Origin: Burkholderia cenocepacia
GTDB lineage: Bacteria; Pseudomonadota; Gammaproteobacteria; Burkholderiales; Burkholderiaceae
NCBI RefSeq assembly: GCF_900446215.1
Contig: NZ_UAQZ01000006.1
Location: 35,788 to 99,787, forward strand
Reading direction: 5' to 3'
Length of the DNA stretch: 64,000 nucleotides
Shown in pieces: positions 27,161 through 36,689 of this stretch. Within the stretch, counting starts at the first letter, position 1; each line of letters begins with the position of its first letter. A model generated the notes under the pieces. That model had not been told where the DNA came from and searched no databases. It saw only the letters and a program-made list of their open reading frames with translations. The position numbers and the translations under genes were made by a program.

Positions 27161-30100
27161 GACGGCCGGCCCGCCGGTATTGCCGCGGCGGTTGCGGCGC
27201 TTCTCGGCCCATACGCGGAACCGGTCCATGTACAGGTAGACGACCGGCGTCGTATAGAGCGTCAGCACCTGCGACATGACCAGGCCGCCGGCGATCGCGA
27301 TCCCGAGCGGCGCGCGCAATTCGGCGCCGTCGCCGTTGCCGAACGCGAGCGGCAGCGCGCCGAGCAGCGCCGCCATCGTCGTCATCATGATCGGGCGAAA
27401 GCGCAGCAGGCACGCTTCGTGGATCGCGTCGAACGACGACTTCCCTTGGTTGCGCGTCTGGTCGATCGCGAAGTCGACCATCATGATCGCGTTCTTCTTC
27501 ACGATGCCGATCAGCAGGATCACGCCGATCAGCGCGATGATGCTGAACTCGGTCTTGAACAGCAGCAGCGCGAGCAGCGCGCCGACGCCGGCCGACGGCA
27601 GCGTCGACAGGATCGTGATCGGATGGATGTAGCTCTCGTACAGGATCCCGAGCACGATGTAGACGGCCAGCAGCGCGGCGAGGATCAGGATCGGCTGATC
27701 GTTCATCGACTGCTGGAACGCCTGCGCGGTGCCCTGGAAGCTGCCGACGATCGTCGGCGGAACCCCGACCTGCGCCATCGTCTGGTAGATCACCTGCGTC
27801 GCCTGCGACAGCGACACGCCCGGCGGCAGGTTGAACGAGATCGTCGTCGCGACGAACAGCCCCTGGTGGTTGACCGACAGCGGCGTCGTGCTCGGCCCGA
27901 AGGTCGCGATCGCCGACAGCGGGATCATCGTCGACTTCGACGTCGACACCGACGCGCCCGACGACGCGCTCGACTTGCCGCTCGCCGCGATCGAGTTGAG
28001 CGCCTGGTTGCGCGCCGAGTCGGACGCGATCGCCGCGGCGCTTTGCGCGGCCGTGCCGGCGCTCGACGTGCCGGCCGAGGTCGCGACGAAGGTGCCGGCG
28101 GCCGCGTTGGTGGTCTGCGAGCCGTTCGCGCTGCCGCCCGACGTGCTGATCCAAACCTGGTTCAGCATCTCCGGGCTCTGCCAGTATTTCGGCGCGACTT
28201 CCATCACGACGTGGTACTGGTTCAGCGGGTTGTAGATCGTCGAGACCTGGCGCTGGCCGAACGCGTCGTACAGCGTGTTGTCGATCTGCGCGGGCTTGAT
28301 GCCGAACCGCGCGGCCGTCGCGCGGTCGATCGTCACCATGGCCTCCATGCCGCCTTGCTGCTGGTCGGAGTTCACGTCGGTCAGCTCGGGGCGCTTCTGC
28401 AGCGCCTCGGTCAGCAGCGGCCCCCACTTGTACAGGTCGGCGGTCGAATCGCCGAGCAGCGTGAACTGGTACTGCGCGTTGCTCTGCCGGCCGCCGACGC
28501 GAATGTCCTGCGCGGCCTGCAGGAACGTGCTCGCGCCGGCCACGTCCGCCAGCCGCGGGCGCAGCTGCTGGATCACCTGGTCGGCCGACAGCTTGCGCTC
28601 GGTGCGGTCCTTCAGCGTGACGAACATGAAGCCGGAGTTGGTTTGCGTGCCGCCGGTGAAGCCCGCGACGCTCTTCACGTTCGGGTTGGCCTGCACGATC
28701 CGCATCATCTCGGAGAACTTCAGCTTCATCGCCTGGAACGACGTGGACTGGTCGGCCCGAATGCCGCCGATCATCAGCCCGGTGTCCTGCTGCGGGAAGA
28801 AGCCCTTCGGCACGACGACGTACAGGTACACGTTCAGCCCGATCGTCGCGAACAGCGTCAGCAGGATCAGGAGCGGCCGGCGCAGCGCCCACGACAGCGA
28901 GCGCTCGTAGCCGCGCTGCAGGCGCGCGAAACCGCGTTCGAGGAAACGCCCGAAGCGGCCCTCGCTTTGCGGGTCGTGCTGTTCGGGCAGCAGGCGCGCG
29001 CACATCATCGGCGTGACCGTGAGCGACACCGCGAGCGACACGGCGATCGCGAGCGACAGTGTCAGCGCGAACTCGCGGAACAACCGCCCGACGATCCCGC
29101 CCATCAGCAGGATCGGCAGGAACACCGCGACGAGCGAGATGCTCATCGACAGCACCGTGAAGCCGACTTCGCGCGCGCCGTCGAACGCGGCCTGCATCCG
29201 CGGCTTGCCGTTCTCGATGTGCCGCGAGATGTTCTCGAGCACGACGATCGCATCGTCGACGACGAAGCCGGTCGCGACGATCAGCGCCATCAGCGACAGG
29301 TTGTCGATCGAGAAGCCGAGCAGGTACATCGCGCCGAACGTGCCGATGATCGAGATCGGCACCGCGACGCTCGGGATCAGCGTCGCGCGCCAGTTGCGCA
29401 GGAACAGGAACACGACCATCACGACGAGGCTGACCGCGATCAGCAGCGTATGCTCGGTGTCCTTCAGCGATGCGCGGATGGTGGTCGAGCGGTCGAGCAC
29501 CGGCGTGACCGTGATGTCGGCCGGCAGCGACGCGGTGAGCTGCGGCAGCGCCGCGCGCACGCGGTCGATCGTGTCGATGATGTTCGCGCCGGGCGAGCGA
29601 TAGAGGATCACGAGCACCGCGCGCTTGCCGTTCGACAGGCCGAGGTTGCGCAGATCCTCGACCGAATCGACGACGTCCGATAGGTCGGACAGCCGCACGG
29701 CCGAGCCGTTGCGGTAGGCGACGACAAGGTCGCGGTATTGCGACGCCTGGGACGCCTGGTCGTTCGTGTAGAGCTGGTAGTGCTGCGGGCCGAATTCGAT
29801 CGCGCCCTTCGGCGCGTTGGCGTTCGCGGACGCCAGCGCCGCGCGCACGTCCTCGAGGCCGATCCCGTAGTGGAACAGCGACTGCGGTTCGAGCTCGACG
29901 CGCACGGCCGGGTTCGCGGAGCCGCTCACGGTGACCTGGCCGATCCCGTCGATCTGCGACAGCGACTGCTGCAGCACCGTGGACGCGGCGTCGTACAGCT
30001 TCGCGGGCGACGACGTCTCCGACGTCAGCGACACGATCATGATCGGCGAATCGGCCGGGTTGACCTTGCGGTACGTCGGGTTGCTCTTCAGCGCGGCGGG

Positions 30101-30457
30101 CAGGTCGGCGCGCGCCGCGTTGATCGCGGCCTGCACGTCGCGCGCGGCGCCGTCGATGTCGCGGTTCAGGCCGAACTGCAGGATGATCCGCGCATTGCCG
30201 ACCGTGCTCGTCGACGTCATTTCGGAGACGTCCGCGATCGAGCCGAGGTGCCGCTCGAGCGGGCTCGTCACGCTGGTCGCGACCGTTTCCGGGCTCGCGC
30301 CCGGCAGCGACGCCTGCACCGAGATCGTCGGGAAGTCGACCTGCGGCAGCGGCGACACCGGCAGCTTGATGAACGCGAACAGGCCCGCGAGCGCGACGCC
30401 GAGCGCGAGCAGCGTCGTCGCGACGGGGCGGGTGATGAAGGGGCGCGACAGGTTCAT
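27149..30457 (-). CDS. mdtC: RND multidrug efflux inner-membrane transporter, MdtC type
   Basis: 1,102-residue HAE1-family RND pump. Proton-relay aspartates are in [14 protein letters not shown] (TM4 region) and the lysine in [14 protein letters not shown] (TM10 region). The N-terminal [20 protein letters not shown] is typical. It is longer than MdtC because of a Ser/Ala/Gly/Thr-rich insert of about 80 residues (about 769-846) in the second periplasmic (funnel) half. It starts 4 nt after mdtB ends. MdtB and MdtC form a mixed trimer in enterobacteria; the same is inferred here. No outer-membrane channel gene follows. Confidence 0.9.
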   Translation of the reverse strand: MNLSRPFITRPVATTLLALGVALAGLFAFIKLPVSPLPQVDFPTISVQASLPGASPETVATSVTSPLERHLGSIADVSEMTSTSTVGNARIILQFGLNRDIDGAARDVQAAINAARADLPAALKSNPTYRKVNPADSPIMIVSLTSETSSPAKLYDAASTVLQQSLSQIDGIGQVTVSGSANPAVRVELEPQSLFHYGIGLEDVRAALASANANAPKGAIEFGPQHYQLYTNDQASQASQYRDLVVAYRNGSAVRLSDLSDVVDSVEDLRNLGLSNGKRAVLVILYRSPGANIIDTIDRVRAALPQLTASLPADITVTPVLDRSTTIRASLKDTEHTLLIAVSLVVMVVFLFLRNWRATLIPSVAVPISIIGTFGAMYLLGFSIDNLSLMALIVATGFVVDDAIVVLENISRHIENGKPRMQAAFDGAREVGFTVLSMSISLVAVFLPILLMGGIVGRLFREFALTLSLAIAVSLAVSLTVTPMMCARLLPEQHDPQSEGRFGRFLERGFARLQRGYERSLSWALRRPLLILLTLFATIGLNVYLYVVVPKGFFPQQDTGLMIGGIRADQSTSFQAMKLKFSEMMRIVQANPNVKSVAGFTGGTQTNSGFMFVTLKDRTERKLSADQVIQQLRPRLADVAGASTFLQAAQDIRVGGRQSNAQYQFTLLGDSTADLYKWGPLLTEALQKRPELTDVNSDQQQGGMEAMVTIDRATAARFGIKPAQIDNTLYDAFGQRQVSTIYNPLNQYHVVMEVAPKYWQSPEMLNQVWISTSGGSANGSQTTNAAAGTFVATSAGTSSAGTAAQSAAAIASDSARNQALNSIAASGKSSASSGASVSTSKSTMIPLSAIATFGPSTTPLSVNHQGLFVATTISFNLPPGVSLSQATQVIYQTMAQVGVPPTIVGSFQGTAQAFQQSMNDQPILILAALLAVYIVLGILYESYIHPITILSTLPSAGVGALLALLLFKTEFSIIALIGVILLIGIVKKNAIMMVDFAIDQTRNQGKSSFDAIHEACLLRFRPIMMTTMAALLGALPLAFGNGDGAELRAPLGIAIAGGLVMSQVLTLYTTPVVYLYMDRFRVWAEKRRNRRGNTGGPAVAGE

Positions 30458-30460
30458 CGG

Positions 30461-33400
30461 TTATGCGCCCGTGTGCTTGCCTGCATCGGCGCCTGGCCCG
30501 TGCCGTTCGAACCAGCCGCGCACGCGGCGCGCGAGCGAATCGAAGCCGAGGTAGATCACGGGCGTCGTGAACAGCGTCAGCACCTGCGACACGATCAGGC
30601 CGCCGGCGATCGCGATCCCGAGCGGCTGGCGCAGCTCGGAGCCCGCGCCGGAGCCGACGATCAGCGGCACCGCGCCGAGCAGCGCGGCGAGCGTCGTCAT
30701 CAGGATCGGCCGGAAGCGCAGCAGGCAGGCCTGGTAGATCGCCTCGCGCGGCGGCTTGCCTTCGACGCGTTCGGCCTCGAGCGCGAAGTCGATCATCATG
30801 ATCGCGTTCTTCTTCACGATGCCGATCAGCAGCACGATGCCGATGATCCCGATGATGTCGAGGTCGTGCCCGGTGATCATCAGCGCGAGCAGCGCGCCGA
30901 CGCCGGCCGACGGCAGCGTCGACAGGATCGTGATCGGGTGGATGTAGCTCTCGTACAGCACGCCGAGCACGATGTACATCGTGACGACCGCCGCGAGGAT
31001 CAGGAACAGCTGGTTCGACAGCGACGCCTGGAACGCGAGCGCCGCACCCTGGAAGCGCGTCTGGAACGAGCCGGGCAGGCCGATGTCCTTCTCGGCGGCC
31101 TCGATCGCCTTGACCGCTTCGCCGAGCGACGCGCCCGGTGCGAGGTTGAACGAGATCGTCGTCGACGGGAACTGCGACAGGTGCGCGACCAGCAGCGGCG
31201 ACGGCCGCTCGTGGAACGACGCGATCGACGACAGCGGCACCTGGCCGCCGCCGGCCGACGGCAGGTAGATGTCGTTCAGCGATTGCGCGTAGTGCTGCTC
31301 CTTCGGCTCCGATTCGAGAATCACTCGGTACTGGTTCGACTGCGTGAAGATCGTCGACACGATGCGCTGGCCGAACGCGTCGTACAGCGCGTTGTCGACG
31401 GTCGCCGGCGTGATGCCGAAGCGCGCGGCGCTCGCGCGGTCGATCTCGATGTATACCGACTGGCCGTTGCTCTGCAGGTCGGTCGCGACGTCGGCGAGCG
31501 ACGGCTCCTGCTGCAGCCGCGCGACGAGCTTCGGCACCCAGGTCGCGAATTCTTCCGAGTTGGGGCTCGTCAGCATGAACTGGTACTGCGTCGGGCTGAC
31601 CGTCGAGTCGATCGTCAGGTCCTGCACCGGCTGCATGAACAGCGAGATGCCGGTGATGTTCGACACGCGCTGCTGCAGGTCGCGGATGATCTGCGCGGCG
31701 GTTTCGGTGCGTTCGTCGCGGGCCTTCAGGTTGATCAGCATCCGGCCGCTGTTCAGCGTGATGTTGCTGCCGTCGACGCCGATGAACGACGTGAGGCTGT
31801 CGACGTTCGGATCCTTCAGGATCTCGGCCGCGAGCGCCTGCTGGCGTTCGGCCATCGCGCCGTACGAGATCGACTGCGGCGCCTGCGTGATCGCCTGGAT
31901 CACGCCGGTGTCTTGCGCGGGGAAGAAGCCCTTCGGCACGAACACATAGAGCAGGGCGGTCAGCCCGAGCGTCAGCAGCGCGACGACGAGCGTCGAGCGC
32001 TGGCGGTTCAGCACCCATTCGAGCGCGACCGCGTAGCGCGCGATCACCCAGTCGATTGCCTGGTGCACGCGCGCCTCGAAGCGGTGGCTCTCCGGCGGCG
32101 GCGAATGGCGCAGCAGCTTCGCGCACATCATCGGCACGAGCGTGAGCGACACGATCGCCGAGATCACGATCGTCACCGCGAGCGTGATCGCGAATTCGTG
32201 GAAGAGGCGCCCGACCACGTCGCCCATGAACAGCAGCGGGATCAGCACCGCGATCAGCGAGACCGTCAGCGAGATGATCGTGAAGCCGATCTGCCGCGAG
32301 CCCTTCAGCGCGGCCTCGAGTCCCGATTCGCCTTCCTCGACGTAGCGCGCGATGTTCTCGATCATCACGATCGCATCGTCGACGACGAAGCCGGTCGCGA
32401 TGGTGAGCGCCATCAGCGACAGGTTGTTCAGCGAGAAGCCGGCCATGTACATCACCGCGAGCGTGCCGATCAGCGACAGCGGCACCGACAGGCTCGGGAT
32501 GATCGTCGCGTAGACGTTCGCGAGGAACAGGTACATCACCAGCACGACCAGCGCGACCGCGAGCAGCAGCTCGAACTGCACGTCGCGCACGGCCGCGCGG
32601 ATCATCGTCGTGCGATCGGTGACGATCTCGACGTCGAGCGCGGCCGGCAGCGTTTCCTGCAGCTTCGGCAACTGCGCCTTGATCGCGTCGACGGTCGCGA
32701 TCACGTTCGCGCCCGGCTGGCGCTGCACGTTCAGGATGATCGCCGGGTCCGCATTCACCCACGCGCCGAGCTTGGTGTTCTCCGAGCCGGCGACGACCGT
32801 CGCGACGTCGGTCAGCATCACCGGGCGGCCGTTCTTGTACGCGACCACCGCGCTGTTGTACTGGTCGGCGCTCGTCAGCTGGTCGTTCGCGTTGATCGTG
32901 TACGCGCGCGTCGGGCCGTCGAAGTTGCCCTTCGGCGTGTTGACGTTCAGGTTCGAGATCGTCGTGCGCAGGTCGTCGAGGTTCATCCCGTACTGCGCGA
33001 GCGCGGTCGGGTTCGCCTGGATCCGCACGGCCGGGCGGTTGCCGCCCGACAGGCTGACGAGGCCGACGCCGGCGATCTGCGAGATCTTCATCGCGAGGCG
33101 CGTGTCGGCCAGGTCCTGCACCTGCGTGAGCGGCAGCGTCTTGGACTTGACGGCGAGCGTCAGCACCGGTGCATCGGCCGGGTTCACCTTCGCGTAGATC
33201 GGCGGAGCCGGCAGGTCGGACGGCAGCAGGTTGCCGGCCGCGTTGATCGCGGCCTGCACTTCCTGTTCGGCGATGTCGAGCGGCAGGTCGAGCGAGAACT
33301 GCAGCGTGATCACCGACGCACCGGCCGAGCTTTGCGACGACATCTGGTTCAGCGACGGCATCTGCCCGAACTGGCGTTCGAGCGGCGCGGTGACCGACGA

Positions 33401-33580
33401 CGTCATCACCTCCGGGCTCGCGCCCGGGTAGAAGGTCTGGACCTGGATCGTCGGGTAGTCGACCTCGGGCAGCGCGGCGAGCGGCAGAAAGCGCAGCGCG
33501 ACGAGGCCGGCCAGCATGATCGCCGCCATCAGGAGGGCGGTGCCGACCGGCCGGAGAATGAAGAGGCGGGATGGATTCAT
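30461..33580 (-). CDS. mdtB: RND multidrug efflux inner-membrane transporter, MdtB type
   Basis: 1,039-residue HAE1-family RND protein, the same length as MdtB. It begins [20 protein letters not shown]. It shows the TM4 aspartate pair ([14 protein letters not shown]), the TM10 lysine ([14 protein letters not shown]) and the FFPAQDTG segment of the periplasmic domain. It is expected to form a heterotrimer with the product of the downstream gene and to export drugs, bile-salt-like compounds or metal-linked substrates. Actual substrates are unknown. It lies 15 nt after the adaptor gene. All three pump genes are on the minus strand with minimal gaps, so they form one operon. Confidence 0.92.
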   Translation of the reverse strand: MNPSRLFILRPVGTALLMAAIMLAGLVALRFLPLAALPEVDYPTIQVQTFYPGASPEVMTSSVTAPLERQFGQMPSLNQMSSQSSAGASVITLQFSLDLPLDIAEQEVQAAINAAGNLLPSDLPAPPIYAKVNPADAPVLTLAVKSKTLPLTQVQDLADTRLAMKISQIAGVGLVSLSGGNRPAVRIQANPTALAQYGMNLDDLRTTISNLNVNTPKGNFDGPTRAYTINANDQLTSADQYNSAVVAYKNGRPVMLTDVATVVAGSENTKLGAWVNADPAIILNVQRQPGANVIATVDAIKAQLPKLQETLPAALDVEIVTDRTTMIRAAVRDVQFELLLAVALVVLVMYLFLANVYATIIPSLSVPLSLIGTLAVMYMAGFSLNNLSLMALTIATGFVVDDAIVMIENIARYVEEGESGLEAALKGSRQIGFTIISLTVSLIAVLIPLLFMGDVVGRLFHEFAITLAVTIVISAIVSLTLVPMMCAKLLRHSPPPESHRFEARVHQAIDWVIARYAVALEWVLNRQRSTLVVALLTLGLTALLYVFVPKGFFPAQDTGVIQAITQAPQSISYGAMAERQQALAAEILKDPNVDSLTSFIGVDGSNITLNSGRMLINLKARDERTETAAQIIRDLQQRVSNITGISLFMQPVQDLTIDSTVSPTQYQFMLTSPNSEEFATWVPKLVARLQQEPSLADVATDLQSNGQSVYIEIDRASAARFGITPATVDNALYDAFGQRIVSTIFTQSNQYRVILESEPKEQHYAQSLNDIYLPSAGGGQVPLSSIASFHERPSPLLVAHLSQFPSTTISFNLAPGASLGEAVKAIEAAEKDIGLPGSFQTRFQGAALAFQASLSNQLFLILAAVVTMYIVLGVLYESYIHPITILSTLPSAGVGALLALMITGHDLDIIGIIGIVLLIGIVKKNAIMMIDFALEAERVEGKPPREAIYQACLLRFRPILMTTLAALLGAVPLIVGSGAGSELRQPLGIAIAGGLIVSQVLTLFTTPVIYLGFDSLARRVRGWFERHGPGADAGKHTGA

Positions 33581-33595
33581 CGAGCGGCCCGCGCG

Positions 33596-34969
33596 TTACT
33601 GGGCCGCGGGGGCCGCGGCTTGCGACGCGCCGTGCCGGTGTCCGCCGCGATGGCCGGCTGCACCGGACGCAGCCGATGCGCCCGACGCCGCGCCGGCGCC
33701 GTGCGCGCCCGAGGCGCCTTTCGGCTTGTCGGCCGGAATCGAGATCTTCGAGCCTTCGCGCAGGCGGTCCGAGCCGTCGGTCACCACGCGCTCGCCGAGC
33801 ATCACGCCGCTGACGATGCTCGTGCGTTCGCCGTCGACCGGGCCGATCGTGACCTTGCGCACGGTCACCGTGTTGTCGGGCTTCACGACGTACACGAACT
33901 GGCCGATCGAGCCGGTCAGCACCGCGGAGGTCGGCACGATCGTCGCGTTGCGCAGCACGTCGACGAGCAGTCGCGTGTTCACGAACTGATTCGGGAACAG
34001 CATGCCTTCCTTGTTATCGAAGTTCGCGCGCAGCTTGACCGTGCCGGTGCTCGTGTCGATCTGGTTGTCGAGCGTCGCGAGCGAACCCGTCTCGAGCGGC
34101 ACGGTGTTGTTGCGGTTGTACGCGGTGACCGACAGCTTCCGGCCCGCGTTCACCTGCTTGAGGATCTGCGGCAGGTTGTCTTCCGACGTCGTGAAGATCA
34201 CGCTCATCGGCTGCAACTGCGTGATCACGACGATGCCGTTGGTGTCGCCCGGCGTCACGTAGTTGCCGGGGTCGACCTGGCGCAGGCCGACGCGGCCCGA
34301 CACCGGCGCCGTGATGCGCGCATACGTGAGGTTCAGTTTCGCGGAATCGATCGCGGCCTGGTCGGTCTTCACCGCGCCTTCGTACTGCTTGACGAGCGAC
34401 GCCTGCGTATCGACGGTTTGCGACGCGATCGAGTCCTGCGACAGCAGCGTCTGGTAGCGCTTCAGGTCGAGGCGGGCCGTCGCGAGCAGCGCCGCGTCGC
34501 GCGCATGCGTGCCTTCGGCGTTCTCGAGCGCGACCTGGTACGGACGCGGGTCGATCTGCGCGAGCACGTCGCCCTTCTTGACGATCTGGCCTTCCTGGAA
34601 CGACACCGATTGCAGATAGCCCGACAGTTGCGTCTTCACCGTCACGTTCGCGAGCGGCGTGACGGTGCCGAGCGCGGACAGCACGATCGGCATTTCGCCC
34701 TGCGTCGCGGTGGCGACCTGCACCGGCTGCGGAACGTTCGCCATCGCGGCGGGGCCGCCGCGGCCGCGATGGCTGCCAGCGGCCGCGCTGGCGCCCGCGC
34801 CTTGCGCTGAACTGCCTGCCGCGGGCGTGCGGTTCCACGGATGCCACCACAGCAGGCCGCCGATGACGACGACCGCGACGGTGCCGAGCAGCAGCGTGCG
34901 GCGCGGGCGCCGTGCGGCGGCGGGCGCGGGGTCTTTCGAAGGGGGCGTGGGCTTTTGTTCGTTATCCAT
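33596..34969 (-). CDS. mdtA: RND efflux periplasmic adaptor, MdtA type
   Basis: 457-residue membrane-fusion protein. A basic N-terminus leads into one membrane anchor (LLLGTVAVVVIGGLLWW, about residues 26-42). The lipoyl halves are SALGTVTPLANVTVKTQLSG and QIVKKGDVLAQIDPRPY, with an alpha-helical hairpin between them. A beta-barrel region follows. The last 45 residues are Ala/Gly/His-rich (HRGGHRHGAS), longer than in enterobacterial MdtA. It would bridge the MdtBC trimer to a TolC-like channel encoded elsewhere. It is first in the pump operon. Upstream lie three GTTACRG repeats and the broken IclR gene. Confidence 0.9.
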   Translation of the reverse strand: MDNEQKPTPPSKDPAPAAARRPRRTLLLGTVAVVVIGGLLWWHPWNRTPAAGSSAQGAGASAAAGSHRGRGGPAAMANVPQPVQVATATQGEMPIVLSALGTVTPLANVTVKTQLSGYLQSVSFQEGQIVKKGDVLAQIDPRPYQVALENAEGTHARDAALLATARLDLKRYQTLLSQDSIASQTVDTQASLVKQYEGAVKTDQAAIDSAKLNLTYARITAPVSGRVGLRQVDPGNYVTPGDTNGIVVITQLQPMSVIFTTSEDNLPQILKQVNAGRKLSVTAYNRNNTVPLETGSLATLDNQIDTSTGTVKLRANFDNKEGMLFPNQFVNTRLLVDVLRNATIVPTSAVLTGSIGQFVYVVKPDNTVTVRKVTIGPVDGERTSIVSGVMLGERVVTDGSDRLREGSKISIPADKPKGASGAHGAGAASGASAASGAAGHRGGHRHGASQAAAPAAQ

Positions 34970-35152
34970 CGTGTTCTGTCAGGAAGACGGCGCGGCGTGC
35001 CGGAAATCGGACTGCTGGGCTGCGCGTGGGCGTGCGGGTGACGGGACGGGGCGGCCCGGCTCGGTCCGGGGCCCCGCCGATCCGCGCGGGAAAAGAGCGG
35101 TGCGCGCCGCGAATGCGGCGCGACGATGGGCATGATCCTACGTGCCGTCCCC

Positions 35153-35198
35153 GTTACAGTCCAGCGGTCTATCTTTCAACGGGTTACGGTCGTTACAG
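35153..35198. promoter_or_regulatory. GTTACAG-type repeats in the mdtA upstream region
   Basis: GTTACAG at 35153-35159, GTTACGG at 35183-35189 and GTTACAG at 35192-35198. The last two start 9 bp apart. Another GTTACAG lies at 36033-36039 within the 5' end of the broken IclR gene. On the minus strand TTGAAA-17 bp-TAACGG could be a weak mdtA promoter overlapping the first repeat. They may be sites for a pump regulator. No protein can be assigned. Confidence 0.3.
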
Positions 35199-35224
35199 AA
35201 CGCGACACGGCGATGACGAAACGA

Positions 35225-36049
35225 TTACACGCCGATGCGCCGGGCCGGCGCGCCGCCGATTTCGCGGGTGATTTTCGCGATGCATTCCTGCAGCGCGGGC
35301 ACCACGTGTTCCTGCAGCCATTCGGGCGGGCACTGGTGCGACGCGCCGCCGCAATTCACCGAATAGCGTTGACCCGACGGGCCGACGAAACCGGCCGCGA
35401 CCGCATTGAGGCCCTCGCGCCATTCGCCGATCGCGATCGCATGGCCGTCGCGCATCGCTTCGTCGAGCGCGGGCGTGAGGCGAGCGGACACGTGCGGCCA
35501 GTCGTCGCCGGCGGTGGTGCGCAGCGATTCGAGCAGCAGGCGACGCTCGTCGTCCTCCAGCGCGGCGAGATACGCGCGGCCGACGGCCGTACGCGCGATG
35601 TCCATCCGCGAGCCGATCTCGAGGCGCGTGACGAGCACGGCCGAGCGCGGGCGGATCACGTCGATCGCGACCATGTCGAGGCGGTCGCGCACCGCGAGGT
35701 GCACGGACAGCGACGTGCGTTCGGCCAGCTCGATCATGAACGGCCGCGAACGCGCGCGGATGTCGAAGTTGCGCAGGAAGCCGTGGCTCAGTTCGAGCAC
35801 CGACGCGGTGAGCACGAAGCGCTCGCTGTCGGGCAACTGGAACAGGAAGCCGGCGCTGACGAGCGTCGCGGTGATGCGCGAGACGGTCGGCTTCGGGATG
35901 CCGGTCAATTAGGTCAGTTCGCGGTTGCTGACGGGCGCGTCGGCAGCCGCGATACGGCGCAGCACGGCGAGGCCGCGGGCGAGGGCGGTGATCTCGTCGG
36001 GTGACGATTCACGGTCCCGCGACGCGGGAGGGGTTACAGTTGTCGACAC
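35225..36049 (-). pseudogene. IclR-family regulator with in-frame TAA in the HTH (nonsense)
   Basis: A full-length IclR regulator can be read from the GTG at 36047-36049 (AGAGAGA upstream) to the stop at 35225: 274 codons, the usual family length. One in-frame TAA (35909-35911) interrupts it. Before the stop the frame reads EITALARGLAVLRRIAAAD and VSNRELT. After it comes LTGIPKPTVSRITATLVSAGF, the recognition-helix region, then an intact effector domain (SRPFMIELAERTSLSVHLAVRD, RTAVGRAYLAAL). A single base change from a sense codon such as GAA explains it. The remainder could start at the TTG right after the stop but would lack the first half of the HTH. Its former target is unknown; the pump operon is adjacent. 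A sequencing error cannot be excluded. Confidence 0.8.
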
Positions 36050-36129
36050 GAGGGATTCTCTCTAATTCCGAAACTCGATTTCAATTTTGTTGGTATTGTA
36101 GGACTATTGTCAAAAGATGCATGTTCCGT

Positions 36130-36202
36130 GGGTGAACCGGTCATTGGATGAGATTTTACGGGTTCACCCTTGGTTTATTAGGAAAACGCTCAAATGAGCG
36201 TT
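36130..36202. repeat. Inverted repeat and adjacent hairpin in gene-free region
   Basis: GGGTGAACC (36130-36138) and GGTTCACCC (36161-36169) are exact 9-bp inverse copies 22 bp apart. AACGCTC-AAAT-GAGCGTT (36185-36202) is a second hairpin. Neither is followed by a T-run. The stretch 36050-36235 holds no gene I can support. It lies upstream of the broken IclR gene and of the candidate small RNA and may contain control sites for either. Confidence 0.55.
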
Positions 36203-36235
36203 GCCGGAAAGTGCATGAACCGGTGCAAATACCGC

Positions 36236-36264
36236 TTGACTTGTCGGGCGGAAACGGAAAGAAT
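36236..36264 (+). promoter_or_regulatory. Sigma70-like promoter of candidate small RNA
   Basis: TTGACT (36236-36241), a 17-bp spacer and AAGAAT (36259-36264) form a good -35/-10 pair. The predicted start, about 36271, falls exactly at the foot of the first RNA stem. Confidence 0.5.
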
Positions 36265-36270
36265 GTCTCA

Positions 36271-36397
36271 CGTTTTCGAAACATCGTTTCAAGAGTTTAA
36301 CCGGCAACGATGTTTCGCGCAGTCTCTCAGGTTCTAGCACGGCCCTCGGAATGGCTAGAACTTTTTTAGCGCCACGGTCTCCGTGGCGCTTTTTTTT
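36271..36397 (+). ncRNA. Candidate small RNA with tandem intrinsic terminators
   Basis: Between the broken IclR gene and phoX, no plus-strand gene follows, yet a compact transcript unit is visible. From a predicted start near 36271 the RNA would fold into three stems. First is CGAAACATCGTT/AACGATGTTTCG (36277-36288 with 36306-36317, a perfect 12 bp with a 17-nt loop). Second is GTTCTAGC/GCTAGAAC (36331-36338 with 36354-36361) followed by TTTTTTA. Third is AGCGCCACGG/CCGTGGCGCT (36368-36390) followed by eight T. The second and third are intrinsic terminators, giving RNAs of about 97 or 127 nt. A 24-codon frame at 36263-36337 overlaps but starts upstream of the predicted RNA start and lacks a well-placed ribosome site. 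I do not recognise an Rfam family. Confidence 0.5.
36331..36397 (+). terminator. Two consecutive intrinsic terminators
   Basis: Terminator 1: 8-bp stem GTTCTAGC/GCTAGAAC, 15-nt loop, then TTTTTTA (36362-36368). Terminator 2: 10-bp stem AGCGCCACGG/CCGTGGCGCT with loop TCT, then a T8 run (36390-36397). Both point in the plus direction, where no protein gene precedes them, which is why a small RNA is proposed. Confidence 0.85.
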
Positions 36398-36527
36398 GCC
36401 TGTCTTCCGACGGTCCGCCCGGACGCGTCGGCCCGTATTATCTCCTGATCGCCACAAATGCCCGTCCGGGCCAGTTTCGCGCGTGCTGGCACGCGCGATG
36501 GGCGCCGTCTGTACGCTTCCCGCACGC

Positions 36528-36562
36528 AAAAAAAAGCGCGACGCCCGCAGTGGGCATCGCGC
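36528..36562 (-). terminator. Intrinsic terminator of the phoX gene
   Basis: On the minus strand a stem GCGCGA.GCCC/GGGC.TCGCGC (36536-36562, one mismatch, 5-nt loop) is followed by eight T (complement of the A-run 36528-36535). It lies about 130 nt beyond the phoX stop. Confidence 0.8.
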
Positions 36563-36606
36563 GTGAAACGGCGTGGAGCGCCGACGAATGAACGGTGATG
36601 AAGAAA

Positions 36607-36660
36607 GGACGCCCGGTTAGGGACGCCCGGTTAGGGACGCCCGGTCAGGGACGCCCTGCA
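36607..36660. repeat. 14-bp tandem repeat in the phoX 3' untranslated region
   Basis: Two exact units of GGACGCCCGGTTAG are followed by GGACGCCCGGTCAG and a decayed GGACGCCCTGCAG. It lies between the phoX stop and its terminator. It is probably a slippage-made minisatellite. Copy number may differ between strains. Confidence 0.8.
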
Positions 36661-36689
36661 GGGGCGCAACGCCCCCTCGCGCGAGGCGG

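Noticed and set aside
27129..32762. Very long open frame (over 1,800 codons) in another frame of the minus strand over mdtB and mdtC
   Set aside because: It is a shadow of the GC-rich efflux genes. Its product is Arg/Ala/Asp-rich with no domain, while the true frames have full RND homology.
29738..34810. Plus-strand open frame of about 1,690 codons opposite the efflux operon
   Set aside because: It is an antisense shadow caused by the codon bias of mdtABC. Composition is Arg/His/Asp-rich and it has no ribosome site.
36263..36337. 24-codon frame inside the candidate small RNA
   Set aside because: The ATG lies upstream of the predicted transcript start, the purine-rich stretch is too close to it, and the stop is inside a terminator stem. 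Kept only as a note.
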